From: Bactrocera neohumeralis | Lineage: Eukaryota; Arthropoda; Insecta; Diptera; Tephritidae | Assembly: GCF_024586455.1 (NCBI RefSeq) | Contig: NC_065922.1 | Coordinates: 1,736,001 to 1,800,000 of the forward strand | Length of the DNA stretch: 64,000 nt | Direction of reading: 5' to 3' | Shown: positions 35,860-48,700 of the stretch, one piece after another | Layout: each line of letters starts with the position of its first letter | Position numbering within the stretch: the first letter of the stretch is position 1 | Notes under the pieces: model-generated | What the model saw: only the letters and a program-made list of their open reading frames with translations | Told to the model about the DNA's origin: nothing | Databases searched by the model: none | Translations under genes and position numbers: made by a program

Positions 35860-38328
35860 AGTGATTTGTTTTTATTTTTAATTAGTTTATTACCATTTTT
35901 CATTTACCATAATTATTATTATTAATATTAATAATTTGTTTCAAGTTTAAATAACAATCACATTTACTTTGTTCATAATTTTTTTGGTCTTTTTGTCTTT
36001 TTTGTTTATTTGACTTTTCATTCACAAAATTAACCTTTACGTTTGCTTACATCTCGCAATTTGGCATTTAATACATTTTAATTGTGTATTATTTACTTTT
36101 TATAATTTGCTTACGCATTCCACTTTTGTCGGTCGAATTCGCCTTTAAAATCATCTGCCCGCCTTTACAATTGCGTCCATTGCGAATTTATAACTACTTA
36201 TTGTTAAAATTTAAAAATTTATGTACGCAATAAAGAGCTTTTGTGAATTTATTTAATTAATTTCTCCACATATCGTTCCTTACCCGAACCCTCAACATAG
36301 TAAAACACGAAAATACACTTGGAGGAAACCCCGAGGCATTTTTTTAGTTTTCGCCTCCTTGCTCCTTACCACTTGAGAGCGCTTGGTTGTCTGCTGAGAA
36401 AGGTTTCCTCTGGCTTGCCTTAGCTCAGCTTAAACAATAAGAGATTTTTTCATATTTATCCTTTTCATTTTCGTTTATAAATCTTGACTTTTTGCTTATC
36501 TATTAATCTATTGCAATTTTTGCTTTTACGGATTATTTTAAATGGAATGACTCCCGAGTAATTTTAAATGTAAACTTTTGTAAAATGTAAAAATCGGCAC
36601 ATATTCATTCTTTTGCCTCATTTTACTCTTTTTCTCTGTGTTTATTGGTTTGCTCATTTTGGTCTTGGTATCTGCTCACTATCTCCTAAATTAACTTCTG
36701 TTATTTCATTTTCGTATTTTACACTATATCTGTTTAAGTTGAATAAGAACAATAGATAGACATTTAAATAGGGTTTTTTTTCCAACAGACGAAGGTTTGT
36801 TTTTAAGTTTGTCGGGGGTGTGGGTGTGTGGACAAGGTTTAAATACATATTTTAGGACTAAGTCAACTCGGAGTACGCCTTCTATTTTCTTTTAATTGGA
36901 GCGCAAACCTCAGCGGACTAATTCGTCGAAGTCGCACCATCGCACCATCGCATTCTTTCAAAAAATCTATAGTTTTGACTTAATAAATTTGTGATAAAAT
37001 TTGGCTAATTTTCTGGCACGAATTATTGGTCGACACTTGAACTTGGTTACATGTAGTTCGAGTATCTTCTAAATCGAGTTCTTCTATTGCTAGACATCTA
37101 ATAAGTAAGTATGGTATGTATATACGGGTATTAATGCACGTCGCATGTTTCATCCTCTAATATAAGTGTATTAAATGCGATTTACGAAATCCCTAAGCGC
37201 AAATACTTATCATGAAAACTGCTTGGAATTCTATAAAACTACTTGCCAAACACTAAGTAAGGGGCGCACAAAAGTGTGTGTATATGCACGTATATAGTAT
37301 GTATATAGTAACTGAATGACGGAAAATTCTCTAGTCCCTCCAGACTTTTGACTGACTATCCGTTTTTTCTACAGGGTGCCAGGTATTAATTTCCGGCGGA
37401 ATTTGATCTAATTACTATTTTCTTACTATTGGTGAATATATGAGTTTTTCGAGTACAAGCACATGCATGCTCGTCGTTCAAGTATAATAATGGGTTTGGG
37501 TGTATATGTCATTACAACTATATGTATATATTGGCAAATCGTATTCCTCTTTATAACCTTACTTCGACTTTTGCGTTTTTTCTTTACGTTTGGAATGATT
37601 TGATGATGGCCTGCTACAATATCTAGTTCAAAGTTTATTCGTAACTAACAGTAAATGCCTGTCTGCTAACAGTTTTCTTTTCAATCGCTCTTTGATTTGA
37701 TCATTACTCCTTTAATTCATTGATATATTAAGTGTATAACCTCTAGCATCATGGCCGAGGGGAGCATTTACTCATTATTGTAATAAAACCGCCATAAACA
37801 TTCCATTTGCTAAAGAATATTTCCGCTCGAAACGGTTAACAGTTTTAATTAAGAACTCATCGCATTACTTTTCTCCTCCATTGCTTGCTTAGGTTTCTTA
37901 TATCCTCTAAATTTACTTATTTCCTTTTCATTTATCGTCCATTGAGGACTGGGCTTAACATGCATGTAGAGTACTTGTATATGAAATTGATCGGGTTATT
38001 ATCATTTATAAAACAGACCACTGCCATTGACTAAGTATCGTAAAAACTTACTGTCTAAGATACAAATATGCGTTTACTTGCTAAATATTTTATTTCAATC
38101 TATTGCATACTCCCCTTCGTACGGATTTCCACCGACACTGCGCTTTTGCGTCAATGGTTGGTTCGTTCGTTGCATTGCTCGAGAAATTCGACATAACCTT
38201 TCAGTTTTCCACATACCCTAGAAGTTTTAGAAGTTCCAGAAGTCAATTTCCAGTCATAATCGAATAAGGACAGCATCACTTGTGTGGGTTCAAGGCCTGC
38301 AGAAGATGGCTGTTGCTCGGCATTCGTA
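35860..38328 (-). other. Probable 3' UTR and downstream flank of the membrane-protein gene
   Basis: About 2.5 kb of T-rich sequence (A-rich on the gene strand) directly after the stop codon. It has no transposon, no long open frame and many AATAAA-type signals on the minus strand, for example near 37632, 36240 and 35872. I cannot say which poly(A) site is used. Confidence 0.45.
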
Positions 38329-40170
38329 TTAACTACCATTGACGTCTACGGCAACAGGCATTGGCCCGCCACAAATGCCCCTGTTAACCCCGTGCATGCC
38401 ATTAATTGCACTCATGCTGTTCGTGTAGTGTACGGGTGAGGCGAGTGATGGTGATTCCGGTGGAGTGAGTGGAGTTTCTGGCACCGTGCCAGCTGCATTG
38501 CTTTCGTCGTTGGGACTCAGCTCCAAATTGACATCATGCCCGTTAGTCATTTCGTGGCCGTTCAAGTCGGTATGAGAAGAATTTGCGTTACCTATGAGAT
38601 TGCCGTTGGTTGTGACGTGGTTGTTACCGTTTGTCACTACCGCTTGGCAAAACTCGTTTGCTGATGTTTCTATGGAGTTGTTGTATAAAAGTTGTTTCAA
38701 TTTCAACTGAGTCGGAGTGGCGTCGTGTGCGTCTTCGATGGTAGATGAGCTGGTATTAGTGGTGTCGACGGCTTTTGCCTTACTGTCTACGTTCGTGTTG
38801 TTGTCATTTAAATCAGCGGCAATTGGTGGCGGTGGTGGTGACGGTGGTGGCAAAGAGTCTAATTGATTATTCTCTAAGCCGGCGAAGTCGGCTAATTGCT
38901 TTATCTCCTCGGTGGATGGTGGATCAGGTAAGCTAATGATACTATCGTAGCCATAATTGGAAAGTATTGGTTGTGGAAATGAGGGATGAGCTACATTAAT
39001 ATTCGTTACGCTTTCTTCATCTTCACCAAATTTGGGCGAAATCTGTATATCTTCTTCAGGTTCTTCATCCACAACAATATCGGAGCTTTGATGTAGTGTG
39101 TTGGGCTCGGTGTTATTTATGGTTTCCACCTGGTTCGTACACTCTAATATATTGTTGTTGTTAATACAAGTCTCACCTAAGTCCTCATTTGAGTTATCAT
39201 TTCTTGCTGTGTCTTCTGTGCGAATATCTGTTTTTACATTTTCGTCCTGTTCGGTAGACTGCGTAGTTTCAATTTGAAGGCTGACTTCTGGTTTTTCCTC
39301 TTCCTTTACTACTTCAACAATCCCTTCTGTGCTAGTAGCGGTAGTCTCTACCTCTGTTTCTGGGTCTGTTGGCGTCATCTGTCCGCTATCCGACGAAATC
39401 TCGGGTACATTAGCCTTCGACAGGCCTTCACTCACATGAGATGCTTTCATATTACTCTCCGTAAATATGTTTTCTTTATTTTGCTCATTTTTGGACACTT
39501 CATTATAGTGGGCGCTGTCATTGGCCATCGTAGTAGTGCCATTTCCTTGCGCACCGGGAGAATTCTCTAAACTATGTCCATTTTCTGACCTATGGTCATC
39601 ATCCTCGCCCACATTGTGAGCGGTTGGACGTACGAGTGGCAAATTCGAGGATGGTGACGCGGTCACATATGGTGCTGATTCAATGATGTAGAGCTCTTGG
39701 TTGCCATATGAATAGCGTTTGTTGGAGTCAGTGGACGATGTAGAGCTCAAATCGGATTGGGACAAACCGGTATTGGAATTGTGTACGAGGTTAGATTTCT
39801 CTTCTGCAGTTGCATCATCTCTTACCAAGTTTGGTGATAGAGCCGGCTCTTCCAATTCCACGATCTGATGCAAACTACGTTCGGTAACTTCCTCTATAAA
39901 ATTTGGAAATTGATGTTGCATAGCCTCTGGTGGAGGTTGGTGGATTTGTATCTCCTCATGATTCCGCAATATCTTTTCATCCTCTGTTCGCAGAATGGTT
40001 GCGGCTGCAGCTACCGGCATTCCTTCATAGATTGGACGGGGCTCTTCGCTGATAGGGCTGCCGGGCATGCTTTTGGAGTCGACGCCCCGTGCAACTTCAA
40101 CGACGAAAACACCATCCTTCTCGGAGTTATTATAATGCATTTTGGTTTCTCGGGCAACCCGTGAAATGTC
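38329..40170 (-). CDS. Coding exon 5: cytoplasmic tail, distal part and stop
   Basis: This 1842-nt terminal exon starts after the acceptor TTTTTCACAG (ending at 40171). It encodes residues 1662-2274, followed by TAA at 38331-38329. The start of the exon, DISRVARETKMHYNNSEKDG followed by a VFVVEVARG stretch, is the least repetitive part of the protein and the best region for a homology search. The rest is acidic and Ser/Asn-rich, with the Pro runs noted for the whole gene and an ending of PVAVDVNGS. The segment around residue 2080 (a YGYDS motif, then a DPP-rich acidic stretch) looks like a peptide-ligand region for adaptor domains. That is inference. Confidence 0.9.
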   Translation of the reverse strand, partial: DISRVARETKMHYNNSEKDGVFVVEVARGVDSKSMPGSPISEEPRPIYEGMPVAAAATILRTEDEKILRNHEEIQIHQPPPEAMQHQFPNFIEEVTERSLHQIVELEEPALSPNLVRDDATAEEKSNLVHNSNTGLSQSDLSSTSSTDSNKRYSYGNQELYIIESAPYVTASPSSNLPLVRPTAHNVGEDDDHRSENGHSLENSPGAQGNGTTTMANDSAHYNEVSKNEQNKENIFTESNMKASHVSEGLSKANVPEISSDSGQMTPTDPETEVETTATSTEGIVEVVKEEEKPEVSLQIETTQSTEQDENVKTDIRTEDTARNDNSNEDLGETCINNNNILECTNQVETINNTEPNTLHQSSDIVVDEEPEEDIQISPKFGEDEESVTNINVAHPSFPQPILSNYGYDSIISLPDPPSTEEIKQLADFAGLENNQLDSLPPPSPPPPPIAADLNDNNTNVDSKAKAVDTTNTSSSTIEDAHDATPTQLKLKQLLYNNSIETSANEFCQAVVTNGNNHVTTNGNLIGNANSSHTDLNGHEMTNGHDVNLELSPNDESNAAGTVPETPLTPPESPSLASPVHYTNSMSAINGMHGVNRGICGGPMPVAVDVNGS

Positions 40171-43100
40171 CTGTGAAAAATAAGAAATTGATTGAATGCA
40201 TTTAGAGGGTTTCCACACAGTACAAAATAATGTACATTTGTATTTGCAAATGAAAGGTTTTCTGAAGTGAAAATACAAAATGCACAAATTTACGATGTGG
40301 TGTGCTGGATAATTTATGTAGGACTACATCAAGATACATACAATTTCATTAAAGAAATGTTTATGTACCTCGTACTTTCGAATTCGGCTCGTTAGCATAA
40401 CTTATCGCCCATATTTTAAAGAGCTTAGAAAAATTTACATAAAGTTTTCAAAAACAAAAATTAAAGTGGAACTAAAACGTGCATATGTACATCCGTGTGC
40501 CAACATTGAACATCAGGGATAATATTCTTGTTCGAACGAGAGGAGTTTAGAGTTCTCGATTGCTTCACTTTCCACATCTTCATCTTCCACAGTCTTTCGA
40601 CAAATGTTTGGGTTTCACAACAAGGACATTCAACAACAATAATGCAAAGAGCGCTAGAGTACGTATATACCAACAAATGCATAATATTGAGTGGTGAGAA
40701 CCCAAGAGAGAGAAGGAAAAATTTGAGGTTGTAAGAGGGACTTGAATGTGTCAACAACGAAATTAACGACAACTACAACAACAAGAGCAAGTACGAACAC
40801 ATATAAATACATACAACAATAAGTACAAGCAAACAACAACAACAGCAAATACAAAATGCCAAGAAAGGTAAGAATAACAAAGACTACGATAACGATAACG
40901 GCAAGAAGAGCAAACAAATAAGAACATGTAAGTGCAGAAGAAGAAGTAAGTAGAAGAAGAAGTTAAGCAAACAAACGAATGTTGAACCGCTTCAGTGACG
41001 TGCCATGGGTGGTTAAATGCTTCAGTTGTGTGCAAATGCGAATGGGGGTGTAGATGTGAGAAGGCTCTCGTGGATGCCAAACAATTCGCAATTGCCAAAT
41101 AAAGCACCTCAAATCTTTCAATGCCCACCAATTGTCGCCCAGCAACAAAAACAATCACACATTGGATTATCTCAAGCCCACAAGGCATCAAAAACACCAA
41201 CGAAAAATCAACATTAAGCACTCAACACCCAACACCCAGCAGCCAATGGCAAATGTTCAACATTAAACATGGCGCACTTACGTGTCGCTCTTCAGTCTCA
41301 ACGATCAGGTGATTGTTTTTCAAAGTCATCTTCGTGACAGAGCCATTAGGACGTGTAAAGTTCTCTTGGACGGAGTTGTTTGATAGATTGGCCTGAGTTT
41401 TCGACTTATTGTTATCCCTGGGCTTTAAAGGTGATGGCATTGCGGTTGTAGTTGGTGTTGCAGTGTAGCATTCAGCCGCCAACAGCAACAGGTCATCTGG
41501 TTTCTCATTGACAGTGGCGACGGCAGTGACGTCGCTTGCACCATTACACGTATTTTTTCCGGCACAACTGGTCGTGATGGACGGTTTGGTGGCATTGGCT
41601 TCGCCTATTAACGAATGTTGTTCTCTATTGGATATCGCATTGACGATCTTTCCATTACTGAGGTTTTCGATGGAGGACGGCACCGGTTGTTTCGGTATTA
41701 AGGTCGTAGTGTCGATTGTGGACTGAAAGTTTCAAAGCAAAGAAATGAAAGAGTATGAGAGTATGAATTTGTCTGCAGAATGATATGATTGACTGAAGCT
41801 TAACTTAAATTGGGTAACATTTCGAAGTAACCAAAATCAGTATAATTAGGGGAACAAAGCTAAATCAAGTTCAATAAAATTCCCCAAAATTAAATAGTAT
41901 TCTACTTGACGACTGATTACATAGATCTCCCTCGAAAAGAAATTTGTCGAGCAATTGAAAGCTTGGCAATATACATTTTATTAGTTTCCTCTCAAAAACT
42001 TATCATCCAGTTCTAATACTGTACAGTTATTTTCTAAACCAGTCGAAAGATGGTGATCGATCGACCACAAGAAAGAATTTTCTTCATTTATGTGGTCCAA
42101 AAATCGCCAACTTAAATAAAAGTACCCAAACACGAATTCTTAGAACTCGCTTTGCCTTTTCAAAAGCAATTTAGTGAGTAGTTTACTTTCAGACCAATTC
42201 ATGCTCTTAAATAACAACAACTCTAAAAGTTTAAAAGTGATATATAATAACATTGACAACCAAACTTTAACCACACACCAGTAGGAGCAAACAACGTGTC
42301 TAAGCCAAAACGGAAAAACTGAAAGCCGCAGTGTAAATGGAGCCCTTGCCACAATGAATGTGAGGTCGCTACACCAACGAATTCGAGCAGACATATGAAC
42401 AAGCGAGTTCGGCACTAATTTCGGAAATGAAAACTAATACAAGTAACAGGCACAGACGAAATGATTGGTAAAATGCGGTCGGAGCAAATTGAAAGGTGTG
42501 TGCAGGAGGCGTGAACAGAAACCGCTAAGCGAGTGTAAACAGAACGCCGGTAATTTGCAACCAGCAACTGTCATGTCACCGCCAGACGCCGACAATGATA
42601 TTGGATTCAGACAACCACAGACAACGTCGTTCTCGGCGACGTCACCGGGACACATAGCAGCTTGCAATCACACCGGAGCGGTGATTTAATTTGCTAGTTA
42701 TAAAAGTACATCAGCATCTGTGTGTCTGGCCAACGGCTGCCCGTCTCATTGCTAGTGTGTATTTATGTTCGCTGGAGCCACACTTCGTTGGTGTTTTTCA
42801 TCTCCGTTTTAATTAAAATTTCAGCAACCAAAGAACCATCAAAATACGCTCGTACAAGAACAACTAGACAAATATTCCGTAGACGGACCCCAACCGAAAC
42901 ACACTAACATCAACACTGTCAGCCGCCAATTCACAAAGCCAAAAGAGCGGGTTGACAAACACTTCTGCAGCACTTCGGAGACACGCTATCACCCTATGAG
43001 CAGAGTTGCCACACTCGATTGCAAATATGTTCGATGTGATTTCCTAAATCATTACTGAATGCGTCGTTTCAGTAGGGTGAAGTGTCTAACCTATGCAGAA

Positions 43101-45689
43101 GAAAGCACTCTTGCACTCTTGCTCTTCCGCGTATCGCATACTTTTTCAGAAATTATTCGTATTTTTGCATTTCTCATATATAAAAGTGCATCTGTAGGAA
43201 TTAATGCAATTACCTCTTCTTGTGCTTTTCCGTCGTCCCCACCATTTTTTCCATTTGCTACATTTCCATTGGTTTGATTGGTGTTGGAAGCATTCGGTGA
43301 ACGAGAAAACTTTGTATAGAAGAACCTGTGAAGAGAAGGACATACAAATATATTTAATATTTAATTGTATTACCTTTGAAGTATTCAGTTGTTAAATAAA
43401 ATTATCAGCTTACATTTTTCTGTTTTGCTTAAAAGCTGTACTAAAACAATTTTATTTGGGAGCTCAACATCCTTACATAAACAAATTTTCTCAACAAAAA
43501 AATCTGCTCACTAATCTGCATTATATTTTGAAACTAATGATAAAATTATGGATGTATGCGTGCATATATGTACATATATAATACAAATCTATAGAACCCA
43601 AAACCTCAGAACAGATTGCATGCCATTAATGTACGAGATAGTCATTTGGTTTATAACGAAGAAAGGCCTCGCATAATAATGACTCTAGATCATATAAAAC
43701 GGTTTGCTCAGCAGAACCGAATTCTGAACGAAGACTTGTGCCATGTTACTTATAAAAAGCTTTTAAACAGCAACATTATGTGCACTTTGACGCATAACAA
43801 TGGTACTTTTTGCTTATAAGTCAAGAGCCACATCTGCAAATTTCGCAATGCCACATCCTTGGGGCTTTAACGAACAATAAGCCTGCAATATTATGTATAT
43901 TGGCAAATCAGGAAGCCAACAACAGCAACAATATTTGTTTAAATGACAGTGCAGATGCCTCTGGAAAATGTCACATTTAATCGCATAATTTATTCATTTG
44001 GCACCGAAATCCAGTTGCACATGCGTGTCGCAATACCTCCACACAATGAATGCGAATGCCAAAAGTTGGCTTGACATCAAAAGTTTGCCCATTCACTGAT
44101 TCAATTTACAACCTCTAATAGCTGGCAGCAAACGCCGCCGCAAACCACCGCTAGAAATCCAATTTGGCAAACATTTTCTTCGTACTGTTTTATTGTCTGC
44201 CTCTCCAATGCTTATGCCTCACACTGCAAAGAAGAAAATTTCTAATCTCCTTAAAACTTTGCGCGCACGTTTGTCTTGTATGCCTTTTTTGCTGGAACCG
44301 TGAGCGTTATCTTCATTAGAATTGATTTGGGTGTCTTAGCTGGAACCACTGACGCCGTCTTACTTTAAAATGAATTCGTAAGTGACTTTTCAAGAGATTT
44401 AATTTCGCGGAATCTATGCATGTGTGAGTGGTACTGCTCAGAAGCGTTCATCGACAGGGCGGAGGGACCGGTGCACCCAAAAACTTTGCAACAAAAGTAT
44501 ATTTTACGTGGGACTTTGCACACTTTAATCCGTTAAAAGTAGCAACTTTAAGTAGCTCACGTGGTTGTGGAACATTAGCACAACGAAAGCAAATGACTGT
44601 TGCGGAGATGGTGCGGTGAACTCGATGTTCGGGTACCAAAACTAAATTGTAAAGTTAAGCCTAGGGATATCGGTTTTCCGTTATACTTTGTACATCCGAA
44701 ATTCAATAATAATATGGAACAAAGAACAAAGAACAAAGAAAATCAATGTAAATTTATATCTTATTATATTTAGATATTTTTCTTCTAAGCAAGAATAATC
44801 GAAAATAATTTACACTCAAAAATTACTTCTTTGAATTATGCGATCCACTTTTATTTACTACTCATACATTTTATGTCCATGCTATGTCCTAGAGTTATCG
44901 GGTAATTTAAGTTTTTGTATCTTAATTTTTTTCATAAATATTGCTACATACCACAGTAGTATATCACCTCTCAAGTCATCAGTGTGGATGTTCCGCTGGA
45001 TGGTTTTTGTTTACTCAATAAATGCATTCAGCACTGATACTTTGGAGAACCAAAGCATGAATGCATTCTACACTTATACCTTGGTTCCAATTGGTTCAGG
45101 TGGAAGGAAACACCCTAGCCGCCTTGGTCGGGTTCGAGGCCGACCTAAAACCTCTGCCATACTCTGGGACCGGCACCCGGCCGCAATGCAACTCCACATT
45201 GGACAAATGCCCTGCCTGCATTTAGGTGTAAACCACAGCCACCACGAATCTCCACAAAGGGCCAAACCCAATGAGCAGATTGGAGTTACCTTCCAAGGGC
45301 TAACTGCTCCCCGTGGTACCAGGTTTAAGCCTTTGGTGTGACTTTGTAGCTATTGCTACTGCCAGCTGAGTCCCCAAAAACTCAATGACTGGCTGCATTT
45401 ATCGCTGTCGCAAATGCTTTATATTATATTGTGAAATAATATGAAGCTTAGAATGTGACTTCAAGCTGAACATTATAGCACTTTTCTGACTTTAGCCCCC
45501 CTACCTGCAGGTGGGAGTGTCTAGGACAAATAAAAACTTCTCAAAACGGAAAGGGAAATCAATCTATTTTGCAGACGAAAAGACGGTAGACACTTGCAGC
45601 CAGCCGCCAGCCGCCAGTTATACCTCCAACAAGCGACTGCTGGCAAGTGATTTAACTTTTAGACTTAGTGCATCTTAACATTGAAACGC

Positions 45690-45720
<31 letters not shown>

Positions 45721-48700
45721 TACAGTATACATATATAGATTACAATATTCAGAAAATCAGAAAGATCACTTACCACATAATGCCCGTTAAAGATAGAGTC
45801 AAAATGATTGTCAACAGCACAACAAAGATTCCAGCAGCTAGCTTATAGTGGTTTTTAAATACTGCAAATAAATTAAAAAACAATTCAACTCATTAACAGA
45901 AATACTCAAATAAAAGGCAAATCTCATATGTTCTCATAAAAGTGAGTGCGTATATACGCTTTTATATGAATACCTACCTTCTTCGAATACATTTGGTTCC
46001 TCCATCACTGAGTAAGCGGTGGCATTACTCATACGCTCCGTAACTGGCGTTAATCCAACATAACTACCGTTCGCAAGCATTGGTAGGGGGAACGTCTCAT
46101 TGCCGCTTCGAGCTATCAGCTCCTTTAGTTCACCATTCTCCAGATTATTGAGTGATGGTGCAGCAGGTAGGCCAGCCATTACTTCACCGGAGCCCGCTAT
46201 ATCCACGCTCAACTCATCCTTCCGCAAATTACTTATGCCATGATTCACCGTGAAGTGCGCATAGTCTGCGTCATGGTGTGCTTTATTGTGAGCCAAGGCC
46301 GCCGGATTGCCGAATGGGTACGAGCCTTCGACTCCATCAAAGCCGCCGCCACCAACACTCTCATCTATCAGATCGCCGCCGTACTGTATGGAGGACTCGG
46401 CGAGTCTATCAACGTCATTGCCATTCCCATTGCCATTATCCTCCAGCATGTTGTTCTCATACATGCCTGAATGCTGCTGGTTTGCTTCGTCGGGCATGAA
46501 ATCGATTTCCTTGAGTTCAATTTGCGGCGGCAACTCACCTATCACCGGCACGCCAATCGACATTTCTGGCAAAATGGCAGGCTGTATGATTACGTCTGGC
46601 ATCTGCGAAGGCGCAGAGGTGGCAGCGGCTGTTGAGATAGTAGTGCTGGAGCCGGAGCCGCCGCCTGAGGATTGCTCCACTTCCATTACGGATTCACCAA
46701 CATACGTGACGTCCAATGGAGGTGCGCCGTCGCCTTGGCTACGTAAAATCTTCAGTGAATCGGCGGTATTACGTACAGGTGATAGAATGATGTCTTCTTC
46801 ATAGCGTATTTGTTGGGGCGCTAGATGTTCATCAATTCTAGCTGCATTCGGATGAGTACTTGCTAAATAGTTTGCTGGAAAGAACTGGTTCTCTAGTCTT
46901 GTCTTTCGTAACTTCTGTTGCTGCTGTTTTTGTTGTTGCTGCTGTTCATAATTTGTATTTGTGGTGGGAAGAGATTCGCCAACTTTTACCTCAGTATTGG
47001 AAATATAAAAAATAGTGTCCGAATCGCGATCTATGGTCGGCTTACGTGGTGGCGGAGGTGGTGGCAGTGGCGGCTTGGGCAACGAATCATCCTTTTTCAA
47101 GTCTGCTAAGAATAACTCATCGGATATTTGTGGGGGTTTCACTTTTACTTCGGGTGCTAAGTATTTTATATCTTTCAACTCTACGTCAGACTCAGAGTCG
47201 GAGCGAAATGTGAATATCGGATTAATATTCTCTGCACTCAAAGTACCTTCCGTGCTGTTGTCACCCGTATCGATTATCTCCACCACTAAAATCTCATCGC
47301 CACGTTCAACATTTTCATGAGTGCTGGACTCATTATGTCGAGCCTGAATGCTGGAAATAAGTGGCTTCATCGATATGGCCTTTGCAGTTTTCGCCATCAG
47401 TTCCTCCACTGTGTTCGGTTTTGAGTTGCTACCCGTGTAATCCGGCTGTCGATATGAAAATTCCAGATCTTCACTTTCATTTCCAATACCCTCGGATACA
47501 TTAATATGTATCTCGATAGCGGCTGGCTCAGGTTTTCCGGATGCTATGTTCAGTTGAGGCGTGGCACTGGACTCCTGTGTAGCGTAATCAGCTCGATCAA
47601 CAACATATTGAGTAAAGCGCTCTTGCTGCACAACTGGGGGCTTGGTGGTGCCACCGTGCAAGTCCGCCTCAGTTTCCGGTGGCAGAGCATAAAAGCCGTC
47701 ACTATCTTTGAAATTTGTAGATGCCACTATAGAATCCACGGTCGAGTCATACACTTCCACTTGAATGTCGGATATTTTTGATTCCGTGCGGTCGTTGTTT
47801 GTGTCCTTTGGGGTACTGAAGATTGCGGGTTGTTTTGCAGATTTCTCACTCAATGGCAATCGCGTAGTGCTGCTCATAGATTCGGGAACTTGAAAAACGG
47901 TCGTCGAAAGCATTGGCATGTTGTGATCCGCAGTGGCAGACACAATGGCGACTGGCGCTCGAGGCGGTGCTGGGGTTGTGGTAGCTGTTGATACTTTATG
48001 TGCTGCTTCGCCAAATGTTCTCACTTTTGAAGGCTTTACTGTGGACTGCTCCAGCAGCGAGGTCGGCGCAAGTATTTCTACAATGCAACCATTACGTAGC
48101 TGTGATTCTATTGAGGTCTCGTGATGATGCTGAGCTTTCTTATTAGTCTGTACAACAGTGAAGCGTTTCTCTTCCATTAGAATAGGTCCTAAGTAACCAT
48201 TGTGTACTGGCTTCAGAATAGGTACAGTTGTCCTAGGTTTTTCGACTAGTTGGTGGTGTAAGAAGGACGGTGAGACTTCAGTAGGGCTGCCAGTATGGTC
48301 TCCAAGCGCCAGTGTAGAATCCAGCTGTGGCGTTTTTGTCGATAACACCTCGCTATTTCCACCGCGGTTGTCATAGTTTTTGTTTTCGTTCTTAATATTA
48401 CCCGTTGTGGCTGTTTGTATTTCCTGTTTTGCTTTTATACCACCAGCGGTCGTAATATTTTCGACAAGCGATTCAACGCTCACATTCATATCAACGACAG
48501 GTAAGTAATGCTTATCCGTGAGTTGCTTTTTCCTTGTTTTCTTCACACCATCATGACCGTCTTCGTCGTCGTCGCCTGATGTGCTACTTTTGTTGCTACC
48601 AAGGAATTGTTTTGTCTTCGAAATCGATTTTAAATCATGTTTTTCCAAGTCAATAAGTTTTATAATGCCCCCACTATCCTTTACACTACCGCCATGTCTT

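Larger units (their letters stand above)
43326..45773 (-). other. Intron between coding exons 2 and 3, with a SINE-like insertion
   Basis: About 2.4 kb. It holds a 68-codon plus-strand open frame at 43616-43819 of unknown meaning, a SINE-like element at about 45080-45400, and an (AT)13 microsatellite at 45691-45716 near the splice donor side. Confidence 0.7.

Noticed and set aside
40740..40990. Possible additional coding exon in the CAA/GAA-rich intron
   Set aside because: Low-complexity trinucleotide sequence only; exons 4 and 5 already join in phase without it.
45131..45141. Possible true tRNA gene at the B box
   Set aside because: No acceptor, anticodon or T-arm pairing is visible around the A and B boxes, so only a tRNA-derived SINE is supported.
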